A stretch of DNA of 64,000 nt from Aeromicrobium stalagmiti. GTDB lineage: Bacteria; Actinomycetota; Actinomycetes; Propionibacteriales; Nocardioidaceae. Position numbers and translations under genes: made by a program. Location: NCBI RefSeq assembly GCF_013283745.1, contig NZ_JABSTZ010000001.1, positions 514,406 through 578,405 on the forward strand, read 5' to 3'. This document shows, piece after piece, positions 8,431 through 16,629 of this stretch. The first letter of the stretch is position 1. Every line of letters begins with the position of its first letter. The notes beneath the pieces were generated by a model. It made no database searches, had not been told where the DNA came from, and worked only from the letters and a program-made list of their open reading frames with translations.

Positions 8431-8913
8431 ATGAAGTCGAAGCGCGTCGTGCGCCGTCTGGTCATCGAGATCGCCGGCTGGACGCTCGTCCTCGCCGGCA
8501 TCGCAGCCCTGGTCCTGCCGGGACCCGGTCTCCTCGGGCTGTTCGCGGGCCTCGCGATCCTGTCCCAGCAGTACGAGTGGGCTGAGCGCCGTGTCCGTCC
8601 CGTCGAGATCATGGCCTACCGGTCGGCGGCCCAGAGCGTGCAGACCTGGCCCCGGATCATCGGCAGCACCCTCGGTGCCCTGTCGATCGGCGCCGTCGGC
8701 ATCGTGTGGGGCATCGGTCTCGACGTCCCCGAGTGGTGGCCGCTGGACGACAAGTGGTGGCTGCCGGGCGGCTGGGCCACCGGCGCGACGCTCATCGCGT
8801 CATCGCTGATGGCGCTGGCCCTGATCGTCTACAGCTTCCGCCGGTTCCGCGGCGTCGAGGATCCCGTGGGCGAGGCCGAGCGCGCGGCACAGCCGCACGA
8901 CGACGAGGACTAG
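8431..8913 (+). CDS. PGPGW-motif transmembrane protein (TIGR02611-like)
   Basis: 160-residue membrane protein with the PGPGW-family motif LVLPGPGLLGLFAGLAIL in its first hairpin. This is followed by an amphipathic stretch and two more membrane segments (about 72-95 and 112-135), then an acidic tail. The family is widespread in actinobacteria and has no assigned function. The stop codon shares its CTAG with the stop of the convergent monooxygenase gene (8910-8913). Confidence 0.82.
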   Translation: MKSKRVVRRLVIEIAGWTLVLAGIAALVLPGPGLLGLFAGLAILSQQYEWAERRVRPVEIMAYRSAAQSVQTWPRIIGSTLGALSIGAVGIVWGIGLDVPEWWPLDDKWWLPGGWATGATLIASSLMALALIVYSFRRFRGVEDPVGEAERAAQPHDDED

Positions 8914-9206
8914 ACGCTGTCGTCGACCGAGAACCAGGTCAGCACCGGAGCGGCGGCCAGCAGCGGGCCGAGATCGGTGATCTGCCCCGGTCCGGCGCGG
9001 AACTCGCGATAGACGGCGTCGTGCGCGAGCGACTCCCACGTCTCGTACGCGATCCAGTGCGCCGGGTCGGCGTGGTCGACGAGGACGTCGACGCCGAGGT
9101 TGCCGTCGAACGCCCGCGTCTCGGCGAGCACCCGGCTCAGGACGGTGCGCGCCTCGTCGAGGGTGTCGGGGTTGAGGCGCAGCTCGAGTGTTGCGGTGAT
9201 CGCCAT
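8910..9206 (-). CDS. Antibiotic biosynthesis monooxygenase (ABM/YgiN-like) domain protein
   Basis: 98-residue dimeric ferredoxin-like-fold protein of the ABM family. The start MAITATLELRL, the central YETWESLAHDAVYREFR block and the C-terminal beta-strand are typical. Members oxidise quinols or polyketide rings without cofactors, or degrade haem; the substrate here is unknown. AAGGA lies 7 bp before the ATG. It sits 32 bp downstream of a SRPBCC gene on the same strand, so the two may act on the same hydrophobic ligand. Confidence 0.8.
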   Translation of the reverse strand: MAITATLELRLNPDTLDEARTVLSRVLAETRAFDGNLGVDVLVDHADPAHWIAYETWESLAHDAVYREFRAGPGQITDLGPLLAAAPVLTWFSVDDSV

Positions 9207-9238
9207 GTCGTTCCTTCGCTCGGGGTTCGGCCACCAGC

Positions 9239-9613
9239 CTAGGCACCAGCCGCCAGTCGTTCGATCCGCCGCAGCGCCACGGCGCACACCGCGAGATATC
9301 CCGGCGCCCACCACGGGACGCCGAACGTCACGACGCAGCCACCTGCCGTCGGCCTCACACGATGGTCGGTGGCAGGCACGCCGGCGACCGACCACGCCCA
9401 CCTGCGCCCCTCCTCGAAGTGGGTCACCTCGAACGGGAGCGACACCCCGACCGCCGTCCGCACCGTCCCGCGCGCGCCTGCTCGGACGACGCCGCCGGGC
9501 ACCGTCGCACCCGCGACGCTCGGCCCCCACTCCGGCCACGCGGCCACGTGGGTCAGCAGGTCCCAGACCACGGTCGGCGGGCTGGCGATCTCGCGTGACA
9601 CCGAAGGTCCCAT
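9239..9613 (-). CDS. SRPBCC-fold (polyketide cyclase/START-like) protein
   Basis: 124 residues with the SRPBCC opening (SREIASPPTVVWDLLTHVAAW) followed by alternating strands and a C-terminal amphipathic helix. The helix-grip fold forms a cavity for hydrophobic ligands. The start is set at the ATG at 9613, with the family's beta-strand beginning immediately. It is probably co-transcribed with the downstream ABM gene. Ligand and role are unknown. Confidence 0.78.
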   Translation of the reverse strand: MGPSVSREIASPPTVVWDLLTHVAAWPEWGPSVAGATVPGGVVRAGARGTVRTAVGVSLPFEVTHFEEGRRWAWSVAGVPATDHRVRPTAGGCVVTFGVPWWAPGYLAVCAVALRRIERLAAGA

Positions 9614-9706
9614 CTGTCGATCGTAGGCAGCCTCGAGGTGCAACGCTCGCGCAGCGATCGGCAGGGTAGACAATGAGGTGACCCGCGCCACACTCCGGAG
9701 GTTCCC

Positions 9707-11239
9707 GTGCTCTTCCCCCTGACCGTCCGCGACTTCCTCGACCGAGCCGTCACGGTCTATCCCGATCGCATCGCCGTCGTTGACGAGCCCGACCAGCCGG
9801 CCGAGTCGTGGGGCGAGATCACGTACGCCGAGATGGGTCGGCGCGCCAAGGCCCAGGCCGCGGCCCTCGACGTGATGGGCGTGCCGGTCGGCGGCCGGGT
9901 GGCGATCGTGTCGCAGAACTCCGCCCGCATGCTGACGTCGTTCTTCGGCGTCTCGGGCTGGGGACGCGTCCTCGTGCCGGTCAACTTCCGGCTCGCGGTG
10001 GCCGAGATCCGCTACATCATCGAGCACTCCGGCGCCGAGGTCATGATGGTCGACCCCGACCTGCGCCACCTCGTCGACGAGGTCGAGTGCAAGCGCACGT
10101 TCGTCCTCGGCGAGGACGACAACACGATCTGGGGTGGGACGGGCGAGCCGCAGCCGTGGGAGGGCGACGAGAACGCCACCGCGACCATCAACTACACCTC
10201 CGGCACGACCGCCCGACCCAAGGGCGTGCAGCTGACCCACCGCAACAACTGGCTCAACGCGACGGTCTTCGGGTGGCAGGCCTCGGTCTCGGACCGCGAC
10301 GTCTATCTCCACACGCTGCCGATGTTCCACGCCAACGGCTGGGGCCACCCGTTCGCCGCGACGGGCATGGGCGCGACCCACGTCGTGATCCGCCAGATCG
10401 ACGGTGGCGAGATCCTGCGCCGGGTCGAGAAGCACGGGGTCACCTACATGTGCGCAGCACCCGCGGTCGTCGCCGCGGCTCTCGACGCCGCGAAGACCTG
10501 GGACGGCGAGATCCCCGGACGCGACCGCGTCCGCATCATCGTCGCCGGCGCCCCGCCCCCGACCCGCACGATCGAGCGGGTCCGGGACGAGCTCGGCTGG
10601 GAGTTCATCCAGATCTACGGCCTCACCGAGACCTCACCCCTGCTGACGATGAGCCGCATGCGCGCGGAGTGGGACGACCTCGACCCGCACCAGCAGGCCG
10701 TCAACCTCGGGCGTGCAGGTGCGCCCGCGATCGGCGTGCGGATGATGATCGACGACATGGGCGAGGTGCTCGCGCAGTCCAACCACAACCTCGCGTCGTA
10801 CTGGGACAACCCCGAGGCGACCGCCGAGGCGCAGGCCGGCAACTGGTTCCACACCGGCGACGGCGGCACGTTCGAGGACGGCTACATCACGATCGCCGAC
10901 CGCAAGAAGGACGTCATCATCACCGGCGGCGAGAACGTCTCGTCGATCGAGGTCGAGGACGCGCTGATGTCGCACCCGTCGGTCAAGGAGGTCGCGGTGA
11001 TCGGCATCCCCGACGAGAAGTGGGGCGAGCTCATCACGGCACTCGTGGTCCTCGACACCGACGAGGACCCCGTCGACCAGGCCGGGCTCATCGCCCACTG
11101 CCGCGAGCACCTGGCCGGCTACAAGTGCCCCAAGCGCATTGAGTTCCGCGAAGAGCTCGCGCGTACGGCGACCGGCAAGCTGCAGAAGTTCAAGCTGCGC
11201 GAGGAGTTCTGGAAGGGTCACGACCGCCAGGTCAACTGA
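9707..11239 (+). CDS. Acyl-CoA synthetase (AMP-forming, FadD family)
   Basis: 510-residue adenylate-forming ligase converting a carboxylic acid to its CoA thioester through an acyl-AMP. The core motifs are all present: phosphate loop YTSGTTARPKGV near residue 165, YGLTETSPL, WFHTGD, the hinge DRKKDVIITGG, and the catalytic lysine in RTATGKLQKFKLR close to the C-terminus. The GTG start is preceded by GGAGG at the correct spacing. The chain-length class is uncertain; medium or long-chain acids are likely given the neighbouring beta-oxidation genes. Confidence 0.92.
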   Translation: MLFPLTVRDFLDRAVTVYPDRIAVVDEPDQPAESWGEITYAEMGRRAKAQAAALDVMGVPVGGRVAIVSQNSARMLTSFFGVSGWGRVLVPVNFRLAVAEIRYIIEHSGAEVMMVDPDLRHLVDEVECKRTFVLGEDDNTIWGGTGEPQPWEGDENATATINYTSGTTARPKGVQLTHRNNWLNATVFGWQASVSDRDVYLHTLPMFHANGWGHPFAATGMGATHVVIRQIDGGEILRRVEKHGVTYMCAAPAVVAAALDAAKTWDGEIPGRDRVRIIVAGAPPPTRTIERVRDELGWEFIQIYGLTETSPLLTMSRMRAEWDDLDPHQQAVNLGRAGAPAIGVRMMIDDMGEVLAQSNHNLASYWDNPEATAEAQAGNWFHTGDGGTFEDGYITIADRKKDVIITGGENVSSIEVEDALMSHPSVKEVAVIGIPDEKWGELITALVVLDTDEDPVDQAGLIAHCREHLAGYKCPKRIEFREELARTATGKLQKFKLREEFWKGHDRQVN

Positions 11240-11247
11240 CCAGCCGT

Positions 11248-12393
11248 TCATGCAGCCGGCGTTGCCGGCTGGGGTCTGGTGGTCCAGTGCAGGAGGCCGT
11301 GGCCCTTGTAGCCGTGATGTCGCCTGCAGAACGGTCCGAGGTTGTCACCCCGGGTGGGGCCCTCGGGGAATGGTTGTCGGTGATCGATGTCGCATCGTTC
11401 GGCCGGGACCATGCAGCCGGGCCCCTGACACGTCCCGTGCAGGAACCTCAACGCGATGGCCAGGATGTCAGGGGCGAACCGGCCCAAGTATTCATGGGCC
11501 AGGACATCGTCGGTGACGGGGTCGGTGATGATCCGGTGCCAGAACGTGCTCCCGGTGGCGGCGACCTCCGCGATCCACCGCGCCGGAACAGCCCACTGAC
11601 CGTCAGTCGACTCGGCGAACCCCGGCACGGCGCCGGCCAGGACGTCCGCACCGATGCTGACGGCAATGTTCGCGTCGACCGCCGAGGTCGCAGCCACTTC
11701 CCCGTCCCTTGAGCTGGTCGAAAGGCACCAGGCGACCAGCAGATCAGCCTCCCGCTCCGCGACCGTCCGGCCGTCGTCGGGATCGGTGCCGCGGCGGGCC
11801 TGGTCGCGGAGGCGGGCCTCGATCGCCGCGAGCTCGTGCGACGGCAGATAGGCGTTCAACCACCCCATGCAGTCATCACCATGGGAGACCGACACATGCC
11901 GCCGGGCTCGTTCGTCATCGGCACGCCCGACAGCCAGGTCGGCCTCGACCCGCCGCACGAACGACCGCAACCACGCCCGCAGCTCACCCACCGTGTGGGA
12001 CTCCGCATAACCAACCACCCGCTGATCGAGGCGGTGCACCGAGTCAGCCCGCTTCAACCGGCCGATCGTGTGCCCGATCTCGCGGACCCGGGCCAGATCG
12101 ATCCGGCCCTCACCGAACGCCAACCACGTCAACGGCGACTGGTCCCGCACCATGTCAGCCACCGACAACCGGTGCTGGACCTGTCCCTCGCTGAACCCCA
12201 TCGCCTCACCGATCGCCAACGCGACCGCACCACGCTCCACCAGCCGCCGCATCGGCGACTCGACCAACGCGATCCGCTCCAGCTCCCGGTCACGGAAGTC
12301 CAGCATCGCCAGCACCTCACGCGCCTCAGCCCGCGCCCGCTCACGAACAACGTCAGTCAAGACGTCAGTCGAAGCAAGCATCAAGGTGGCCAT
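11248..12393 (-). CDS. DUF222 / HNH endonuclease-domain protein (13E12-repeat type)
   Basis: 381 residues. The long helical N-terminal DUF222 region covers about 1-260. A C-terminal HNH nuclease (about 315-365) has the metal-binding pair CQGPGC, the catalytic block DIDHRQPFPEG, and CRRHHGYKGHG. The family is present in many copies in actinobacteria and is often regarded as a homing-type or mobile nuclease; its role is not established. An in-frame CLSTSSRDG stretch near residue 228 matches an interspersed-repeat-like sequence (see finding). It converges on the FadD gene with an 8-bp gap. Confidence 0.87.
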   Translation of the reverse strand: MATLMLASTDVLTDVVRERARAEAREVLAMLDFRDRELERIALVESPMRRLVERGAVALAIGEAMGFSEGQVQHRLSVADMVRDQSPLTWLAFGEGRIDLARVREIGHTIGRLKRADSVHRLDQRVVGYAESHTVGELRAWLRSFVRRVEADLAVGRADDERARRHVSVSHGDDCMGWLNAYLPSHELAAIEARLRDQARRGTDPDDGRTVAEREADLLVAWCLSTSSRDGEVAATSAVDANIAVSIGADVLAGAVPGFAESTDGQWAVPARWIAEVAATGSTFWHRIITDPVTDDVLAHEYLGRFAPDILAIALRFLHGTCQGPGCMVPAERCDIDHRQPFPEGPTRGDNLGPFCRRHHGYKGHGLLHWTTRPQPATPAA

Positions 12394-12635
12394 ACATCCA
12401 ACCTAGACGCCACCACCGACACCCCTCTTCCCCGCGATCACAGCCTGTGGACAACACACGAAGACTGTCGAGACTTGCTCCGAACAGCCGCTACATTTCC
12501 CTCCACACGAGCACACGCGGTGAACTGACGCTGATCGGGAGCGAGTCGGCGAAGCCGCGCCAGGCGGTTCGAGCCGCAATCACCTCGTCGCCCTCCGGGT
12601 CCGACACGATCGGCTCTTGCCCATCCCTCGACGTA

Positions 12636-12673
12636 CCGGTTGATAACGATAGATTATTAACGATATTCAACGG
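12636..12673. promoter_or_regulatory. AT-rich promoter/operator with inverted symmetry upstream of DUF2975-XRE pair
   Basis: In otherwise GC-rich DNA, 12636-12673 is strikingly AT-rich and imperfectly symmetric: it opens CCGGTTGATAACGAT and closes TTAACGATATTCAACGG. GATAACGATAGATTATT supplies plausible -10 hexamers. DUF2975/XRE pairs are usually autoregulated, so this is the likely binding site of the downstream XRE protein. The 293-bp gap before it (12394-12686) shows no convincing gene. Confidence 0.5.
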
Positions 12674-12686
12674 AAAGAGTCAACAC

Positions 12687-13193
12687 ATGAATGCATGGGT
12701 CGTTCGAGCTCTACGGGCAGTCATAGCCGCCGCGATGGCAGGATCGGTCGTTGTCCAGGTCGCGATGGTCTCATTGTTGTGGCTGGACACCGATGAGGCA
12801 CCCACCACCTTTCCGGTCCTGCTGGTGATCATCGGCGTGCTGGGAGTGGCGACATTGCAGGTCGTTGCAATCTGCATCTGGCGGCTGGTGACGATGGTGA
12901 GCCGCGGGACGGTCTTCTCCCATGGTGCCTTCCGATACGTCGACCTCGTGATCGGCGCGCTCAGTACGGCCGCGGCGCTGGTGCTCGCCGTTGCAGTCGT
13001 GGCGAGGTTCGCCAATCACGCCACGCCCGGTGATGAAGTCGCTCCTGGCCTGGTCGGTCTCGTCACCGGGCTCGCCATAGTCGTGGCAGGTGTGGCGCTG
13101 GTCGTATACGTCATGAGAGCCCTCTTGGCGCAGGCGGTGGAACTCGACTCCACAGCCAGCCACCTTCAGTCTGAGCTCGACGAGGTGATCTGA
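12687..13193 (+). CDS. DUF2975-family membrane protein
   Basis: 168 residues with four predicted membrane segments (about 7-30, 40-62, 85-108, 122-145) separated by short loops; the second loop carries a VSRGTVFSHGAFRYVD block characteristic of DUF2975. The C-terminus is a short cytoplasmic helix. The ATG at 12687 has GGAAAG upstream. An in-frame start at 12447 would cross the AT-rich promoter and is rejected. The function is unknown; the family is nearly always paired with a YozG-like XRE regulator, as here. Confidence 0.85.
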   Translation: MNAWVVRALRAVIAAAMAGSVVVQVAMVSLLWLDTDEAPTTFPVLLVIIGVLGVATLQVVAICIWRLVTMVSRGTVFSHGAFRYVDLVIGALSTAAALVLAVAVVARFANHATPGDEVAPGLVGLVTGLAIVVAGVALVVYVMRALLAQAVELDSTASHLQSELDEVI

Positions 13194-13445
13194 GTGCCGA
13201 TCGTGGTCGACATCGATGTGATGCTCGCACGCCGCAAGCTGGCCGTCGGCACCCTCGCGGACCTTGTCGGGATCAGCCCGGCCAACATCGCCGTTCTCAA
13301 GAACGGGCGGGCCAAAGCCGTACGTTTCACCACGCTGGCCGCGCTGTGCAAAGCGCTCGAATGCCAGCCCGGAGACCTGCTGCGCTGGGAGCCTGACGCG
13401 GTCGATGACGGTTCCGAGCCGGTCAAGCACCCCGTCCAGGCCTGA
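13194..13445 (+). CDS. YozG-like XRE-family helix-turn-helix regulator
   Basis: 83-residue single-domain HTH protein. The helix-turn-helix covers about residues 5-65, with LADLVGISPANIAVLKNG as helices 2-3 and LCKALECQPGDLLRW as the conserved end of the fold. GTG directly follows the DUF2975 stop (TGA then GTG), so translation is coupled. It is likely to repress the shared promoter at 12636-12673. Confidence 0.88.
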   Translation: MPIVVDIDVMLARRKLAVGTLADLVGISPANIAVLKNGRAKAVRFTTLAALCKALECQPGDLLRWEPDAVDDGSEPVKHPVQA

Positions 13446-13720
13446 TAAGGGTCCAGAGGATGGCTCAGCGCTACGAAACCACTCTCGGTGGCCTGACATC
13501 CGACGTCGGGCCCCGGCACGGCGACCGATTTCTTGAGGCCGTCGTCATAGGAGGACGAAGGTTCCTGTCTGACTGCGCGCCCGCTCATCCGAGGCCAGCG
13601 AGCTGACGCATCAGCAACGGACCGTCGAGCAGGCCCACGCAGGCCTCGGCCTCGGACCCGGTCGCTCGTGCCGGCTCGCCTCGCGACTGATCCGAAGGTC
13701 AGCCGGCGAGCCTGTGGTGG
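13446..13720. other. Gap without a convincing gene
   Basis: About 275 bp between the XRE gene and the short membrane ORF. A 48-codon ORF starts at ATG 13460 but shows no recognisable domain or membrane segment. Codon bias in this stretch is weaker than in its neighbours. It may be the decayed 5' part of the gene whose end survives at 13721-13945. Confidence 0.4.
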
Positions 13721-13945
13721 ATGATCGGACAGGTCCGCGACCGGGTGCCCGGCGCGTGGACCGCGACCGCGACGTCCATCGTCGGCTGGTTCGTCCTCGA
13801 CTCGACCACCTCTGTAGCCCGGGGCTACCCCGGCAACGCGTTGCTCAATGCGTCCATGATGATCGTGCTCGGCGCCGGGCTCTGGCTGTCCCGCCCCGTC
13901 CGCGGGTCGAGGACTATCGCTCGGAGCCCCGACACGGGATACTGA
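13721..13945 (+). CDS. Short membrane protein or surviving C-terminal fragment
   Basis: 74 codons with very strong GC third-position bias, so the sequence looks genuinely coding. The product has two hydrophobic segments (SIVGWFVLDSTTSVA and NALLNASMMIVLGAGLWL) joined by a GYPGN loop, like the last two helices of a small four-helix membrane protein. There is no clear ribosome site, and the frame is closed by TGA just upstream at about 13688, so it may be a remnant of a longer gene. The stop lies 4 bp before the Old Yellow Enzyme start. Confidence 0.4.
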   Translation: MIGQVRDRVPGAWTATATSIVGWFVLDSTTSVARGYPGNALLNASMMIVLGAGLWLSRPVRGSRTIARSPDTGY

Positions 13946-13949
13946 CAGT

Positions 13950-15197
13950 ATGACTGTCACGAACCTGACCGACCCGCTGACGCTCCCCTGCGGCCAGGTG
14001 CTGCCCAACCGGCTCATGAAGTCGGCCCTCAGCGAGGTGCTCGCCGACCGCGCCAGCGCACCGGACCACCGCCTCGAGCGGCTCTACGGCACGTGGGCCG
14101 CAGGCGGCTACGGGCTGCTCGTGACGGGCAACGTGATGGTCGACGGCCGGCAGATGGGCGAGCCGGGCAACGTCGTGGTCGAGGACGAGCGCCACCTCGA
14201 CCGGTTGACCCGTTGGGCCAAGACCACGCAGGACCACGGCGTGCCGCTCTGGATGCAGATCAACCATCCGGGACGCCAGGCCAACCCGCTCAAGCTGCGT
14301 CACCAGCCCGTCGCGCCCAGCCCGATCGCCGTGAAGGTCGTCGGCGCCAGCACACCCCGTGCGCTGACGGGCGAGGAGATCGAGGACATCATCGACCGGT
14401 TCGCGACGACCGCTGCCGTCGCCGAGACCGCCGGCTTCGACGGGGTGCAGGTGCACGCCGCCCACGGCTACCTCGTCGCGCAGTTCCTGTCGCCGCTGTC
14501 CAACCAGCGCGACGACGAGTGGGGCGGCGACCCCGAGCGCCGGATGCGATTCGCCCTCGAGATCGTCCGGCGCGTGCGGGCGCGCGTCTCACCCGGATTC
14601 GCCGTCGGCATCAAGCTCAACTCCGCCGACTTCCAGCGCGGCGGCTTCACCGAGGAGGAGTCGCGCGACGTCGTCGCAGCGCTCGCGACCGAGGGCCTTG
14701 ACCTGATCGAGGTCAGCGGCGGCAGCTACGAGTCGCCGGCCATGATGGGCTCCGCCGCCGCGAGCACGGTCGCGCGCGAGGCGTACTTCCTGGAGTACGC
14801 CCGTGCCGTCCGCGACGTCGCCGGCGGCGTGCCGCTGGCCGTGACCGGAGGATTCAGGACGCGCACCGCGATGGAGTCGGCGCTCGCGTCCGGCGACTGC
14901 GACCTCATCGGCCTCGGCCGACCGACCTGCACGACGCCCGACGCGGCCAACGTGATCCTCGGCTCGCCCACCGCGCGGGTCGATTCGCACCAGGTCGGCT
15001 ACAGCAAGACCGGGCTGCTGAGCCGGGTCACCGACATCAAGGCGTTCAACAGCCTGGTCGACCTCGGCTGGCACGAGGACCAGCTGCACCGCATCGGCGC
15101 GGGCAAGCAGCCCGACACCGGGCGGTCCAAGCTGGCGACGACGGTGTCGCTCGTGCGTCGCAACGGTCGCGAGGCGTTCACCCGCCGCCGCTCCTGA
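13950..15197 (+). CDS. NADH:flavin oxidoreductase, Old Yellow Enzyme family
   Basis: 415-residue FMN TIM-barrel enzyme that reduces activated C=C bonds. Visible family blocks are PNRLMKSALSE at the first strand, WMQINHPGRQ, GFDGVQVHAAHGYLVAQFLSP (active-site His pair region), NQRDDEWGG, and the phosphate-binding end VTGGFRT/LIGLGRP. The 4Fe-4S and dinucleotide domains of the 2,4-dienoyl-CoA reductase subgroup are absent, so it is a single-domain reductase. The C-terminus carries an extra basic tail. The physiological substrate is unknown. Confidence 0.9.
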   Translation: MTVTNLTDPLTLPCGQVLPNRLMKSALSEVLADRASAPDHRLERLYGTWAAGGYGLLVTGNVMVDGRQMGEPGNVVVEDERHLDRLTRWAKTTQDHGVPLWMQINHPGRQANPLKLRHQPVAPSPIAVKVVGASTPRALTGEEIEDIIDRFATTAAVAETAGFDGVQVHAAHGYLVAQFLSPLSNQRDDEWGGDPERRMRFALEIVRRVRARVSPGFAVGIKLNSADFQRGGFTEEESRDVVAALATEGLDLIEVSGGSYESPAMMGSAAASTVAREAYFLEYARAVRDVAGGVPLAVTGGFRTRTAMESALASGDCDLIGLGRPTCTTPDAANVILGSPTARVDSHQVGYSKTGLLSRVTDIKAFNSLVDLGWHEDQLHRIGAGKQPDTGRSKLATTVSLVRRNGREAFTRRRS

Positions 15198-15247
15198 CCG
15201 CACCGCTAGGCTGACGCACCACGTCGAGCAGACGTTCGGGGGGACGG

Positions 15248-16588
15248 ATGAGTGAGGTCGTGGTCAATGCCGCAACGCGGGCCGAGCTGCTCGCGCAGGC
15301 CACGGCCGACGCGGCCGAGGCCGAGCGGAGGCTCTTCTCCCTGCGACGCGCGCTCCCCCTCGCGGCCTGGTCGCTCGGCCTGATCATCGCCGTGATGACC
15401 GACGCCGATCCCCTGGCCGTCGACCTGCTCTTCTTCGTCGCGCTCGCGGGGCTGTGGTGGCTGGTGAGTGCACTCGTCCGAGGGCCGTCCTTCGCGGGGC
15501 ACCTGGTCGCTCTGGTCGCCGTGGTCGTCGCCGGCGCCGCGCTGAACCCGGTCGTCGAGGAGCACAACGGGCGGCCGTCCGACCCTGCCTACCTGATCCT
15601 CTGCGCCATCGCGTTCGCCGGCACCGCATGGACCGCCGCCACGTACGTCGGCGGTTCGCGGCACCTCGCCCGAGCGGCCCGAGCCGCGCACGGCCGCAGA
15701 CGAGATCCGCGCTACCGCGCTCTCCCGGCCGGCGAGATCGACCTCGCGGAGGCCACGATCTTCGACCTGCGGGACCGGGCAGATTTCGACGACGCCAGCT
15801 TGACGGTGGTGGCGCTCGCGACCGCCCGGCTCTACAGCGTGCGCGCCGCCGGTCCGTCGATGCTGCTGACGCTGAGCCTGATCTTCGGCATCGTCGCGGC
15901 GGTGCAGCCGTGGCTCTCGGACGTCCGCTGGCCGGCAGTCAGCCTGCTGTGCGCGGTCCTGCTCCTCGGCACCTGGTGCTGGACGTTCTTCGTCGACATG
16001 CTCCGCACCCAGTGGCGACGCCAGGGCGAGCAGGGCCGGGACTCCGCCGAGAGACAGCTCTACGGCCTGCGGCGACACCTCCTCGCCGGGGAGTCTGCCG
16101 ACCTCGAGCCGACACCCAGCTGGTCGCTGCTGGCAGGCTCCGGCGGTCTCGCGTTCGCGGCCCTGTCCGCCTCGATCCTGGTGGTGCGCATCCGCAGTGC
16201 CAGCGCCCTCGTCCTGGTCGTCACCGGGTTCATCGTCGTCGTGACGACGACTGTCGTCGTGGCAGTCGTCCTGTGGCACCGCTCCCGCACCCGCGTCTAT
16301 GCCCTCGACGGCATCGGCGACTCGGTGCTGCAGCTGCCGTCGCGGCCCGTGACGCTCTCGACCACCGGCGAGGGCCTGCTGATCAGCGACCCCTCGGGCC
16401 GGTCGACCGACCACCTCGTGCCGAGCCGGGACGTGCTCGCCGTCGTCCCCCTGCGCGTGGCCGGTCTGGTCGGCCCCTCGAGCGTTGGCATCATCACGAC
16501 CGGCACCCCGATCGTCCTCACCGGACGCGGCATCACCACCCACCCCGCCCTCGCTGACGAGACCTTTAGCGCCCTTCGCCCGACTTGA
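15248..16588 (+). CDS. Large membrane protein, unknown function
   Basis: 446 residues. It begins with a soluble helical leader (about 1-33), then two hairpins of membrane segments (about 37-55 and 60-78; 83-102 and 115-133), a cytoplasmic stretch, and two further hairpins (about 204-250 and 300-345). The C-terminal 80 residues are soluble beta-rich (LDGIGDSVLQLPSRPVTL). GGGGGA precedes the ATG. I do not recognise a family; the tail resembles membrane-associated PH-like domains in style only. Confidence 0.7.
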   Translation: MSEVVVNAATRAELLAQATADAAEAERRLFSLRRALPLAAWSLGLIIAVMTDADPLAVDLLFFVALAGLWWLVSALVRGPSFAGHLVALVAVVVAGAALNPVVEEHNGRPSDPAYLILCAIAFAGTAWTAATYVGGSRHLARAARAAHGRRRDPRYRALPAGEIDLAEATIFDLRDRADFDDASLTVVALATARLYSVRAAGPSMLLTLSLIFGIVAAVQPWLSDVRWPAVSLLCAVLLLGTWCWTFFVDMLRTQWRRQGEQGRDSAERQLYGLRRHLLAGESADLEPTPSWSLLAGSGGLAFAALSASILVVRIRSASALVLVVTGFIVVVTTTVVVAVVLWHRSRTRVYALDGIGDSVLQLPSRPVTLSTTGEGLLISDPSGRSTDHLVPSRDVLAVVPLRVAGLVGPSSVGIITTGTPIVLTGRGITTHPALADETFSALRPT

Positions 16589-16594
16589 TCGAGT

Positions 16595-16613
16595 GCCTCG
16601 ACTCCGCCGAGGC
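16595..16613. terminator. Hairpin downstream of the membrane-protein gene
   Basis: GCCTCG-7-CGAGGC forms a short stem-loop 7 bp after the stop at 16588 and before the convergent regulator gene. There is no T-run. The surrounding GATCGAGTGCCTCG also resembles the interspersed repeat seen at 35 kb, so it could be a decayed repeat copy doing double duty. Confidence 0.4.
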
Positions 16614-16629
16614 CGCGCGGCTCGGCTGA

